Below, one piece after another: positions 7,995-14,029 of a stretch of 14,029 bases of DNA. A program made the translations under genes and the position numbers. Where the stretch lies: assembly GCA_002449585.1 (NCBI GenBank), contig DJXD01000040.1, positions 1 to 14,029 on the forward strand. The letters are read 5' to 3'. This stretch comes from Ruminococcus sp. UBA7013 (lineage in GTDB: Bacteria > Bacillota > Clostridia > Oscillospirales > Ruminococcaceae). The notes beneath the pieces were generated by a model. It searched no databases. It was not told the DNA's origin and was given only the letters and a program-made list of their open reading frames with translations. Every line of letters begins with the position of its first letter. The stretch's first letter is position 1.

Positions 7995-8067
7995 TCAAAA
8001 ATCCCCCTTTCCTGTTTTATAATACGCCGGAGAAATCAAGAACTCCTTCTTTTTCTGAAAAAATTTT

Positions 8068-8697
8068 TCAAATGACAGAAGAAAAATCTGCAAAAGCGGT
8101 TTTTCCGCATTCTGTGCGGATTTTTCCACCGGAAATTTCTGTCAGCTCATCCAGAAGAGCAGGAAGCACTTCATTTCTGACAAGCAATTCTAATAATACA
8201 TCTGTTCCGAAATTACTATTTTTTTCGAGAACGCCATATTTCGGAAGACAATGACTGACTTTTCCATATAGAGTATAATCCATATGAATACTTAAAGAAG
8301 TACTTTCATACATATGTTGAATCTGTGCGGCTTCACATGTGAGTGCTGCGCTGTGAGAATAGGCACGAACAAGCCCACCGCCACCCAGCAGAATACCCCC
8401 GAAATAGCGAACCACCACACAGCAAAGATCTGTCAGCTGTCTTTTTTGCAGCACTTCCAGCACAGGGACACCAGCTGTCCCCTGTGGCTCACCATCATCG
8501 CTGAATCGTGTCATATGATCCTCTCTTAAAATATAAGCATAAACATGATGTTTAGCTTTTCGATGCTCTGCTTTTATGGCATTAATAAAATCAACAGCAT
8601 CCTGATTTGTATGAACTGGAGATAGAAAACCTATAAATTCAGAACGCTTTTCTATAAAAGAAGATCGAGCTGGCACAGCTATCGTATAATAATCCAT
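8068..8697 (-). CDS. yigZ: YigZ/IMPACT family protein (UPF0029)
   Basis: This 209-residue protein belongs to the widespread YigZ/IMPACT family. The bacterial role is not settled; the eukaryotic relative IMPACT acts on translational control through Gcn1. The N-terminal IMPACT domain shows the family signatures AKHHVYAYIL (about 48-57), FSDDGEPQGTAGVPVL (65-80) and VVRYFGGILLGGGGLVRAY (95-113). Residues from about 140 form the DUF1949-type C-terminal domain. The ribosome binding site is AAAGGAAA upstream of the ATG. The gene follows the rpmE terminator by about 30 bases, so it depends on read-through or on an unrecognised promoter. Confidence 0.93.
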   Translation of the reverse strand: MDYYTIAVPARSSFIEKRSEFIGFLSPVHTNQDAVDFINAIKAEHRKAKHHVYAYILREDHMTRFSDDGEPQGTAGVPVLEVLQKRQLTDLCCVVVRYFGGILLGGGGLVRAYSHSAALTCEAAQIQHMYESTSLSIHMDYTLYGKVSHCLPKYGVLEKNSNFGTDVLLELLVRNEVLPALLDELTEISGGKIRTECGKTAFADFSSVI

Positions 8698-8724
8698 AAC
8701 TGATTTCCTTTCTTGCTAAGACAG

Positions 8725-8752
8725 GAAAACGGGCAGCTTTTTGACTGCCCGT
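8725..8752 (-). terminator. Rho-independent terminator after rpmE
   Basis: An 8-bp perfect stem, ACGGGCAG/CTGCCCGT (8752-8745 with 8736-8729), has an 8-base loop and is followed on the minus strand by a short T run (TTTTCCTG). It starts 11 bases past the rpmE stop codon. The T run is modest, so partial read-through into yigZ is plausible. Confidence 0.75.
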
Positions 8753-8762
8753 ATGTGAAAAA

Positions 8763-8966
8763 TTACTTGTCCAGATTAAAACGTCTCTTAAATCTGTCAA
8801 CACGTCCGCCGGTATCAACCAGCTTCTGCTTGCCAGTATAGAACGGATGGCACTTGGAGCAAATTTCCACCTTGATGTCCTGCTTGGTAGACTGTGTTTC
8901 AATGACATTGCCGCAGTGACAGGTGATTGTTGTCTTGTAAAGTGTAGGATGGATATCTTTCTTCAT
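8763..8966 (-). CDS. rpmE: 50S ribosomal protein L31, zinc-binding type
   Basis: This 67-residue ribosomal protein of the large subunit contributes to intersubunit bridging. It shows the family signature MKKDIHP near the start, CSKCHPFYTGKQK in the middle and a basic C-terminus. Four cysteines (C16, C18, C36, C39) form the zinc site of the C+ paralogue type. In many bacteria this type is replaced by a cysteine-free copy under zinc limitation; no such copy is in this window. The ribosome binding site GAGGTGAG precedes the ATG. The gene has its own consensus promoter and its own terminator, so it is largely a single-gene transcript. Confidence 0.97.
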   Translation of the reverse strand: MKKDIHPTLYKTTITCHCGNVIETQSTKQDIKVEICSKCHPFYTGKQKLVDTGGRVDRFKRRFNLDK

Positions 8967-9048
8967 GCTGAACTCACCTCACATTAAATGAAAATTCGTA
9001 TCCGTAGCCCATCAGTTACTTTAGACAGTAGTACGATACAACTATTAT

Positions 9049-9077
9049 ATTATAACATGCAGATCTGAATTTGTCAA
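9049..9077 (-). promoter_or_regulatory. Consensus sigma-A promoter for rpmE
   Basis: On the minus strand, perfect TTGACA (9077-9072) and perfect TATAAT (9054-9049) are separated by exactly 17 bases. Transcription would begin near 9042, giving a leader of about 75 bases before the L31 start. The match is as strong as expected for a ribosomal protein gene. No known L31 leader motif was recognised. Confidence 0.85.
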
Positions 9078-9181
9078 GAAGATTTCTGAAAAAATATTTT
9101 TTTGTCAGATTTGCATAATTTCTGACCCTGAAATTATTAAAAATTTACAATAGGGTTTCTTGTCACAAAACAGAAAATCAA

Positions 9182-9210
9182 TTGACTTTTTAGCAAAAAA
9201 GAGTTATAAT
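9182..9210 (+). promoter_or_regulatory. Sigma-A promoter for the carboxypeptidase operon
   Basis: TTGACT (9182-9187) is followed after 17 bases by TATAAT (9205-9210), which predicts transcription starting near 9217. That lies downstream of an ATG at 9160 in the same reading frame, so translation must start later. An AAATC-AATT-GACTT sequence (9175-9188), like the inverted repeats near position 150, overlaps the -35 box. Confidence 0.8.
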
Positions 9211-9252
9211 GAAAAAGAACGATTTTATTATAAGCTTTGGGAGGCGATGAGA

Positions 9253-10350
9253 GTGCAGAAAGAAAACAGAAAAAAATCCCGCAGCACCTCTGCTGCAAGT
9301 ACTCTGATTACATTTCTGATGCTCCTGATTATCATTTTAGGAATTTACGGAATTATCCGAATAAAAGCAACTCCGATTTCAACCGCAGAGGATACCACAA
9401 CGGAAACAACGGAAGCCGAAACAGATCCTCCAACTGATCCGCCCACAGAACCACCTACTGATCCCCCACCACTCGTGATTTATCCTGAACCAGATATGCT
9501 GACGAAAGATGTTTCTAATGTCATTGATAGCAAATATGGAGTTCTGATTGACTATACAAATAATAAGATGATCGCACAGAAAAACGGAGAAGAAAAAATT
9601 TATCCGGCATCTATGACAAAATTGATGACAATTATTGTTGCTATTGAACATACAGAAAATTTTCAGGATACGTTTACTATGACACAGGATATTCTGAATG
9701 ATTTATATGCACAGTCTGCTTCTATGGTTGGTTTTTCTGCAAATGAAGAATGTACGGTCATGGATATGCTTTATGGTGCGGCACTCCCTTCTGGTGCAGA
9801 TGCAACGGTTGGACTTGCTATGTATACTGCCGGATCGGAAAAAGCATTTGTTAAGCTCATGAATCAAAAAGTAAAAGAACTCGGTCTGCATAATACCCAT
9901 TTTGTGAATACCAGCGGTCTGCATGATGAAGATCATTACAGTACCCCCGCAGATATTGCATTGATTCTGGAATATTGTCTCAAGAATGAGCTTTGCCGTC
10001 AGGTGATTTCTACACCAGTGTATACTTCATCCCCGACGGAACAACATCCGAATGGAATTACTATGTATGATACTATGTTTAATAAAATGGAGGGAACGGA
10101 AGTCCCCGGCATTACCATCCGGGGCGGAAAGACCGGCTACACAGATGAAGCCGGTCAATGTCTTGCTAGTTATGCTGTCACTCCTGATGGACATTATTAT
10201 ATTGCTGTGACTTCCAAAGGCGAAGGCAAATATATGCCTGTATATGATGCCTTCAAATTATATGGCACTGTCACGGGAACTTATTCCACAGAAAATGAAA
10301 TAACAGAACCAACAGAAGTAGCAGAAACTGTTTTTATTCCAGCTGCCTGA
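9253..10350 (+). CDS. Membrane-anchored D-alanyl-D-alanine carboxypeptidase (penicillin-binding protein, S11 family)
   Basis: DacA-type enzymes remove the terminal D-Ala from peptidoglycan pentapeptides outside the membrane. I chose the GTG at 9253 (365 residues) because GGGAGG ends 8 bases before it; the in-frame ATG at 9247 is only 2 bases from that site and is the alternative. A basic N-terminus leads into one transmembrane segment (about 18-36), then a Thr/Glu/Pro-rich spacer (about 45-73) that would hold the enzyme away from the membrane. The catalytic domain has the acylation motif S120-MT-K123, the second motif as SGA (180-182) in LPSGADATVGL, and the KTG motif (293-295) in RGGKTGYT. 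The usual second motif is SGN; the SGA form is a variant. The C-terminal beta domain of PBP5 appears to be missing, and anchoring is N-terminal rather than by a C-terminal amphipathic helix. The VanY-like gene 19 bases downstream probably shares its transcript. Confidence 0.9.
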   Translation: MQKENRKKSRSTSAASTLITFLMLLIIILGIYGIIRIKATPISTAEDTTTETTEAETDPPTDPPTEPPTDPPPLVIYPEPDMLTKDVSNVIDSKYGVLIDYTNNKMIAQKNGEEKIYPASMTKLMTIIVAIEHTENFQDTFTMTQDILNDLYAQSASMVGFSANEECTVMDMLYGAALPSGADATVGLAMYTAGSEKAFVKLMNQKVKELGLHNTHFVNTSGLHDEDHYSTPADIALILEYCLKNELCRQVISTPVYTSSPTEQHPNGITMYDTMFNKMEGTEVPGITIRGGKTGYTDEAGQCLASYAVTPDGHYYIAVTSKGEGKYMPVYDAFKLYGTVTGTYSTENEITEPTEVAETVFIPAA

Positions 10351-10369
10351 TAAATGAAAGGAGGCTCTT

Positions 10370-11299
10370 ATGGGCGCACGGAAAAAAAAACGAAGAGCTG
10401 CCACAGGAAGAATTCTGGCTGCCTGTCTTTTAGTAATAGCCGTTTTCTGGGTAATTATGCGGAATAATATGCCCTCTACTGAATCCGGAACGCTTGATAT
10501 TATTGATGAAAGAATTGCTGATTCTGATGAGCCGATGCAATATCTGACAGAAACACAGCCGTCTGCTATTAATGGGTATGATCTTTATGAAAAAAGCTCT
10601 GCCATTATTCCGGATGGCTATACAATTTTAAAAAAAGAATCTACTGGCATTTATGAGGGACTTCTGCTTGATGTTGATTTTTTATATCCTTTTACTGGGA
10701 CTGCTTCGAATTTGACCACTTTTGATAATCAAAATATTTCTTTTCGTGTTCGAAATGCAGATCTTTTGATTATGGATTCAGCACTTTTAGCGATGAATGA
10801 ATTGATGATAGCTTATGAAGAAGAAACCGGAAAAAAAGATCTGCTAGTTTATAGTACCACGGAAGCCTGTCAGACAGAAGGCAGTCTATACCCCCAAAGT
10901 ATGCCAGACAGTGGCATTGGCAGCTGTCTTGATCTGGCTTTTCTTAATGATGATGGTACAATTTCCCCTATGACATCAGAAAATAATACCTGGCTATTAG
11001 AAAATGCCTGGAGATTTGGCTTCTTTTTCAGTATCCCGGATTGTGACTGGCATATTCGTTATATTGGAAAAGTACATACCGCCATAATGCAGGAACTGGA
11101 ACTGAATTTTGATCAATATCTAGTAAAACTTCGCTCTTATTCTGTCACAAATCCTTATGTGTATCATGCTTCTGCTTTCCTGTATTTTGTTCGGGCTTCT
11201 TCTTCCGACAGCACAGAAATTCCTGTTCCAAAAGAACAGGATTATCTGATTTCTGGCAATAATGTAGATGGCTATTTTGTCACGGTCACAGCAGATTAA
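10370..11299 (+). CDS. Membrane-anchored VanY/M15-like protein with degraded catalytic site
   Basis: This 309-residue protein has a basic N-terminus, one transmembrane segment (about 14-30) and an extracellular part. Residues about 70-255 follow the D,D-carboxypeptidase VanY fold (peptidase family M15B). Recognisable blocks are LAMNELMIAYEEETGK, WLLENAWRFGFFFSIP and DWHIRYIGKVHTAIM. In active family members SxHxxGxAxD and ExWH supply the metal ligands and the general base. Here the first block reads S181-GIG-SCL-D188, so the histidine is a serine. The second reads C225-D-W-H228, so the glutamate is a cysteine. D188 and H228 remain. Residues 255-309 extend beyond the family core. A strong AAAGGAGG ribosome binding site lies 7 bases before the ATG and 19 bases separate it from the carboxypeptidase gene, so they form an operon. 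It probably binds rather than cuts cell-wall peptides. The fold assignment is by motif only. Confidence 0.72.
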   Translation: MGARKKKRRAATGRILAACLLVIAVFWVIMRNNMPSTESGTLDIIDERIADSDEPMQYLTETQPSAINGYDLYEKSSAIIPDGYTILKKESTGIYEGLLLDVDFLYPFTGTASNLTTFDNQNISFRVRNADLLIMDSALLAMNELMIAYEEETGKKDLLVYSTTEACQTEGSLYPQSMPDSGIGSCLDLAFLNDDGTISPMTSENNTWLLENAWRFGFFFSIPDCDWHIRYIGKVHTAIMQELELNFDQYLVKLRSYSVTNPYVYHASAFLYFVRASSSDSTEIPVPKEQDYLISGNNVDGYFVTVTAD

Positions 11300-11309
11300 A
11301 CAGGAAGGC

Positions 11310-11338
11310 TTGACATCATTCTTTTTTCGTGATATAAT
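11310..11338 (+). promoter_or_regulatory. Consensus sigma-A promoter for the sugar transferase-AAA operon
   Basis: Perfect TTGACA (11310-11315) and perfect TATAAT (11333-11338) are separated by 17 bases. Transcription would start near 11345, leaving a leader of about 27 bases before the ATG at 11372. It lies directly behind the VanY-like gene, and no terminator is seen between them. Confidence 0.85.
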
Positions 11339-11371
11339 AAATGCAAGAATAAAACAGAAAGGAAGAAACGC

Positions 11372-12166
11372 ATGATACAAGATATTCCGCATAAAATGCT
11401 GTCAGAAGATGATGTTACCAAAGTTACACTTGCATCATTAAAAAAAAATAAAAACGGTGTGACAGCATATCCCATTCTTGAATTTGATGACAATGCATTA
11501 TATTTGCTGTGTACCGGCGTACATGAAACACTGAAGCATTCTAAAATCAAGCCCGCAGGCGGAAAGATTTATCTTGTCAGCAAGCGGCTATTTGATATTG
11601 CAGTATCTTCTGCTGCTCTTGTGATACTTGCCATTCCTTTGGGTGCGGTTTGCCTTCTGATTTATCTGGAAGATAAAGGCAGTCCCGTTTTTTCACAAGT
11701 ACGTCTGACACAGGACGGCAGACCTTTCCGCATGTATAAACTTCGATCTATGTGTGTGGATGCAGAAGCACGATTTGCAGAAGTGCAGAAAGAAAATAAA
11801 AGTGATGGCTTGGCATTCAAAAGTGATGATGATCCCAGAATTACCAAAATTGGCCGATTCATACGGAAAACTTCCATTGATGAGCTTCCACAATTCTGGA
11901 ATGTTCTCAAAGGGGATATGTCATTAATAGGCCCTCGGCCACCGCTTCCACGGGAAGTGGTATTATATACACCGCATCAGATGGACAGACTTCTGGTAAA
12001 AGGCGGCCTTTCCTGCATTTGTCAGACAGAAGGCCGGAGCGATATGCCATTTGCGCAATGGGTGGAAAGTGATATTGCTTATATTCAGAATCGAAGTGCG
12101 GAATTGGATCTTTCTTTGCTGCTGAAAACAGTGGCGGCAGTGCTTCTTAGAAAGGGCGCAAAATAA
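11372..12166 (+). CDS. Sugar-phosphate transferase (monotopic phosphoglycosyl transferase, PF02397 type)
   Basis: Enzymes of this family move a sugar-1-phosphate from a nucleotide sugar to undecaprenyl phosphate, the first membrane step in making exopolysaccharide, capsule or glycoprotein glycans. The protein has 264 residues. About 68 soluble residues of unknown function precede the core, which starts at KRLFDIAVSS (71-80). One re-entrant hydrophobic helix follows (about 78-98), then GSPVFSQVRLTQDGRPF, MYKLRSM, DPRITKIGRFIRKTSIDELPQFWNVLKG and MSLIGPRPPLP. The catalytic Asp-Glu pair is D170-E171. The C-terminal CQTEGRSDMPFAQW block is also typical. There are no extra transmembrane segments of the WbaP/WcaJ kind. 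A ribosome binding site AAAGGAAG precedes the ATG. No glycosyltransferases or flippase are nearby, so the glycan pathway is unknown. It shares an operon with an AAA ATPase 24 bases downstream. Confidence 0.92.
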   Translation: MIQDIPHKMLSEDDVTKVTLASLKKNKNGVTAYPILEFDDNALYLLCTGVHETLKHSKIKPAGGKIYLVSKRLFDIAVSSAALVILAIPLGAVCLLIYLEDKGSPVFSQVRLTQDGRPFRMYKLRSMCVDAEARFAEVQKENKSDGLAFKSDDDPRITKIGRFIRKTSIDELPQFWNVLKGDMSLIGPRPPLPREVVLYTPHQMDRLLVKGGLSCICQTEGRSDMPFAQWVESDIAYIQNRSAELDLSLLLKTVAAVLLRKGAK

Positions 12167-12190
12167 TATACATAAAAGGGGGGAATATTT

Positions 12191-13654
12191 TTGAATCGTT
12201 CCAGAAATGATACTTTGCAATCTATTTATGAGCTGAGTGAATTATATGAAAAACAGGGTTTCCGTGTCAGGGGCATTTCGCTTCCCTTGCGAGATTATGC
12301 ACAGTTTTCTGTGATGAAATTCATGCTATATATTGCATCCAGTGACAGATATATCAGAGATTATGAAGTAGAATTAATTAACAGTTGTCTTGGATTTTCT
12401 CTGTCAAGAGATTATGTGATCCGATTTCTGGAAGAGCATCGGATCTCCGCAGATGGTGTATTTGAAACGCTTCTCGGCCTGCTGACTGTATTTATCCGAG
12501 CAGATCTCCGCAATCATGAAAAATATGGCAATACTTCTTTGATGCTGGTAGAATTTCTAAATGAATTGGGTGTTGATTTTATTCAGGAAAACAGCGGTTA
12601 TGATGATCGGCAAACGCAGGCAATGGCATTATTAATTATCCGTCTCCGGAATTATCGGGAAGCCTATTTAAGAAACTGGTATAAACAACATCCGGAAGCC
12701 GCCGCAAATAGTCTGAAAGAGTCTGTGCATAAAACAATACAGGAAAAAAATATCATAGATCAGAAAGATCCTGTTCCAGAACAACAGAAAGAACAAACGC
12801 CGGAATCTGAACCAGCTGCGCCAGAACCAGAGGAAACATTGGAATCTCTTTTACAGGAACTGAATGATCTGACAGGACTGGAAAAAGTCAAAGAAGATCT
12901 GAATAGTCTGATCAATTTGCTGAAAGTCCACAAAATGCGGCAGGAAAGAGGAATGCCGGCGGCATCTGTTTCTTTGCACATGGTTTTTTCAGGAAATCCG
13001 GGAACAGGAAAAACAACCGTTGCCCGTCTGATGAGCCGGATTTATAAGGCAATCGGTATTCTTGATAAAGGACATCTGATTGAAGTAGATCGCTCTGGAT
13101 TAGTCAGCGGCTATGTCGGACAGACTGCAATCAAAACGAAAAAAATGATAGAAAGTGCGCTTGGTGGTGTATTATTCATTGATGAAGCCTATGCGCTGAC
13201 GGTAAACGCCGGATCTAATGATTTCGGAACAGAAGCTGTTAATACACTCTTGAAAGCAATGGAAGATTATCGGGAAAATTTGGTTGTGATCGTTGCCGGA
13301 TATCCTGAACTGATGCAGGAATTTCTGGATTCTAATCCAGGATTGCGCTCCAGATTCAACAAGCAGATTTTGTTTGAAGATTATAGTACACAGGAATTAA
13401 CAGAAATTTTTAATGGCATCTGCAAAAAATCATCTTTTCAGCCAACAGAAGAGGCTTCTGCCTGTGTCGAAGCTTTTTTCAGAAATCGCACGGAAGAACA
13501 TCCGGCAAGTTTTGCCAATGGCAGGGATGTGCGAAATTATTTTGAAAAGGCTCTCACTAATCAGGCAAACCGCCTTGCCGCAAAAACAACCCTTTCTGAT
13601 GAGGATTTAATGACAATTACAGCGGAAGATGTCAAATCTATTGTATTGTCCTGA
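12191..13654 (+). CDS. CbxX/CfqX (SpoVK-type) AAA ATPase with TerB-like helical N-terminal domain
   Basis: This 487-residue protein starts at a TTG with a GGGGGG ribosome binding site 7 bases upstream. Residues about 10-175 are predicted to be all-helical. The stretch FMLYIASSDRYIRDYEVELI resembles TerB-like domains, though the match is weak. A Glu/Pro/Gln-rich linker (about 185-215) follows. The AAA module belongs to the CbxX/CfqX/SpoVK group: LTGLEKVKEDL (227-237), Walker A GNPGTGKT (268-275), a pore-loop SGYVGQT (306-312), Walker B GGVLFIDEAYAL (325-336), and arginines in GLRSRF (384-389). A helical lid domain runs to the end. Family members remodel other proteins; CbxX activates Rubisco and SpoVK is a sporulation protein. 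Here the N-terminal domain probably selects the target, and the co-transcribed sugar transferase is an obvious candidate, but that is inference. Confidence 0.85.
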   Translation: MNRSRNDTLQSIYELSELYEKQGFRVRGISLPLRDYAQFSVMKFMLYIASSDRYIRDYEVELINSCLGFSLSRDYVIRFLEEHRISADGVFETLLGLLTVFIRADLRNHEKYGNTSLMLVEFLNELGVDFIQENSGYDDRQTQAMALLIIRLRNYREAYLRNWYKQHPEAAANSLKESVHKTIQEKNIIDQKDPVPEQQKEQTPESEPAAPEPEETLESLLQELNDLTGLEKVKEDLNSLINLLKVHKMRQERGMPAASVSLHMVFSGNPGTGKTTVARLMSRIYKAIGILDKGHLIEVDRSGLVSGYVGQTAIKTKKMIESALGGVLFIDEAYALTVNAGSNDFGTEAVNTLLKAMEDYRENLVVIVAGYPELMQEFLDSNPGLRSRFNKQILFEDYSTQELTEIFNGICKKSSFQPTEEASACVEAFFRNRTEEHPASFANGRDVRNYFEKALTNQANRLAAKTTLSDEDLMTITAEDVKSIVLS

Positions 13655-13662
13655 AAATTTGC

Positions 13663-13691
13663 TTGACAAATCAAGAATTTTGTAGTAATAT
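13663..13691 (+). promoter_or_regulatory. Upstream promoter (P1) before the 3' structured RNA
   Basis: TTGACA (13663-13668) and TAATAT (13686-13691) are separated by 17 bases. The -35 box begins 9 bases after the AAA ATPase stop codon, so this is a new transcription start in an otherwise gene-free stretch. Confidence 0.65.
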
Positions 13692-13710
13692 TAATTTTAT
13701 AAAAAATAGC

Positions 13711-13739
13711 TTGACATTTTGATAAAAATATGATATGAT
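13711..13739 (+). promoter_or_regulatory. Downstream promoter (P2) before the 3' structured RNA
   Basis: Perfect TTGACA (13711-13716) is followed after 17 bases by TATGAT (13734-13739). The expected transcription start is near 13746, just before the first helix strand of the structured RNA. No ribosome binding site with a long reading frame follows, which fits a non-coding product. Confidence 0.75.
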
Positions 13740-13745
13740 AAACTT

Positions 13746-14000
13746 ATCAGGGGCGGCAGTGAATTCATCATGCAAAGCAAAATGATCATGTTACAGCCTA
13801 TGCGCTGAAAGATGTAACAAGAGCGGTATGATGTTTGATAACAAAAAAGTATCCTCAAGAGCTTGCCGCAAATGAGGTAGAGGGAGCGTATCACTCCCAT
13901 CTGTAGTAGGTGTGAAAAAATCGCATCGAACAGCGAAGAAAAACATTTTTAACAGAAGTTAGCAAGAAATCCCCCACCTCTGTAGGTGGGGGATGAATTG
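13746..14000 (+). ncRNA. Candidate structured non-coding RNA with pseudoknot; possibly an orphan transposon (omega-type) RNA
   Basis: No convincing protein is encoded here, but the stretch folds on inspection. GCGGCAG (13753-13759) can pair with TTGCCGC (13863-13869). CATCATGC (13766-13773) pairs with GTATGATG (13826-13833) and encloses TGTTACA/TGTAACA (13789-13795 with 13813-13819). CCTCA/TGAGG (13853-13857 with 13873-13877) encloses the TTGCCGC strand, so that first helix is a pseudoknot. Further hairpins are GGGAG/CTCCC (13882-13898), TCGC/GCGA (13921-13936) and an 11-bp stem (13969-13994). Two promoters lie directly upstream. The GC-rich terminal hairpin without a T run resembles the right end of IS200/IS605 elements, where the RNA guide of TnpB ends, so a tnpB-less remnant is possible. 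A stand-alone large RNA of the kind known in Firmicutes, such as the raiA motif, is the other option. I could not assign a family. Confidence 0.55.
13969..13994 (+). repeat. 11-bp perfect hairpin without T run, transposon-end-like
   Basis: ATCCCCCACCT pairs perfectly with AGGTGGGGGAT around a CTGT loop. It is followed by GAATTG, not by a T run, so it is a poor intrinsic terminator. A C-rich/G-rich hairpin of this type is characteristic of the right ends of IS200/IS605-family elements. A second strand, CCACC (14005-14009), could compete for part of the stem. Just beyond it another TTGACA (14013-14018) may be the -35 box of a promoter that runs off the window. Confidence 0.6.
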
Positions 14001-14029
14001 CGTACCACCCTCTTGACAAAGACTGAAAA

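Noticed and set aside
7805..8254. 149-codon rightward open frame across the dgt start and yigZ end
   Set aside because: It covers two convincing leftward genes on the opposite strand and has no domain signature.
13654..13681. Possible terminator hairpin after the AAA ATPase gene
   Set aside because: AAAATT/AATTTT plus CTTG/CAAG can pair, but there is a 2-base bulge, the stem is AT-rich and no T run follows. The bases are better explained as the -35 part of P1.
13772..13863. Small reading frames inside the structured RNA
   Set aside because: Frames such as MQSKMIMLQPMR have no ribosome binding site, are 12-16 codons long and lie on helix strands of the RNA fold.
1..14029. CRISPR array, tRNA or rRNA genes
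   Set aside because: No regularly spaced direct repeats, no tRNA cloverleaf with a T-loop GTTCGA-type arm, and no rRNA-like conserved sequence was seen.

Overview
The window looks like chromosomal DNA from a low-to-moderate GC member of the Oscillospirales, most likely a Ruminococcus-type gut or rumen Firmicute. The evidence is a dockerin-bearing secreted protein, AGGAGG-like ribosome binding sites, strong TTGACA-N17-TATAAT promoters, a zinc-type ribosomal protein L31 and a Firmicute-style dgt-dnaG-rpoD cluster. This genus assignment is inference from gene content, not a database match.

Layout. Positions 1-74 hold the first codons of a leftward secreted protein. It is divergent from a rightward 708-residue protein (313-2439) with a signal peptide, an N-terminal dockerin and a long beta-helical Cthe_2159-like carbohydrate-binding region. 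Two back-to-back terminators (2477-2551) separate it from a long leftward block. Read in its own direction that block is rpmE (L31), yigZ, dgt (dNTP triphosphohydrolase), a dnaG-like paralogue, dnaG and rpoD. The last four genes lie 5-16 bases apart and form a replication/transcription operon. A divergent promoter pair at 9049-9210 starts rpmE leftward and a rightward block: a membrane-anchored D-Ala-D-Ala carboxypeptidase (dacA-type) with a VanY-fold protein 19 bases behind it. After a strong promoter (11310-11338) come a monotopic sugar-phosphate transferase and a CbxX/SpoVK-type AAA ATPase. The last 375 bases contain no convincing gene. They carry two consensus promoters in tandem and a strongly structured, probably non-coding RNA that ends in an 11-bp hairpin.

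Main points of interest. (1) There are two primase genes in tandem with complementary damage. The upstream copy has a textbook zinc domain but has lost the Toprim catalytic residues. The downstream copy keeps the Toprim residues but has an altered zinc domain. This suggests primase has split into two cooperating subunits. (2) The VanY-fold protein behind the carboxypeptidase has lost two of its four catalytic/metal positions and looks like a pseudoenzyme. (3) The 3' end carries a pseudoknotted RNA with its own promoters. It may be an orphan transposon (TnpB/omega-type) RNA or a stand-alone structured RNA. (4) Short AAATC-N4-GATTT sites recur in the divergent promoter region and, slightly altered, at the dacA promoter. 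The window therefore combines housekeeping replication and transcription genes with envelope and surface functions; the dnaG pair and the terminal RNA are the least conventional parts.
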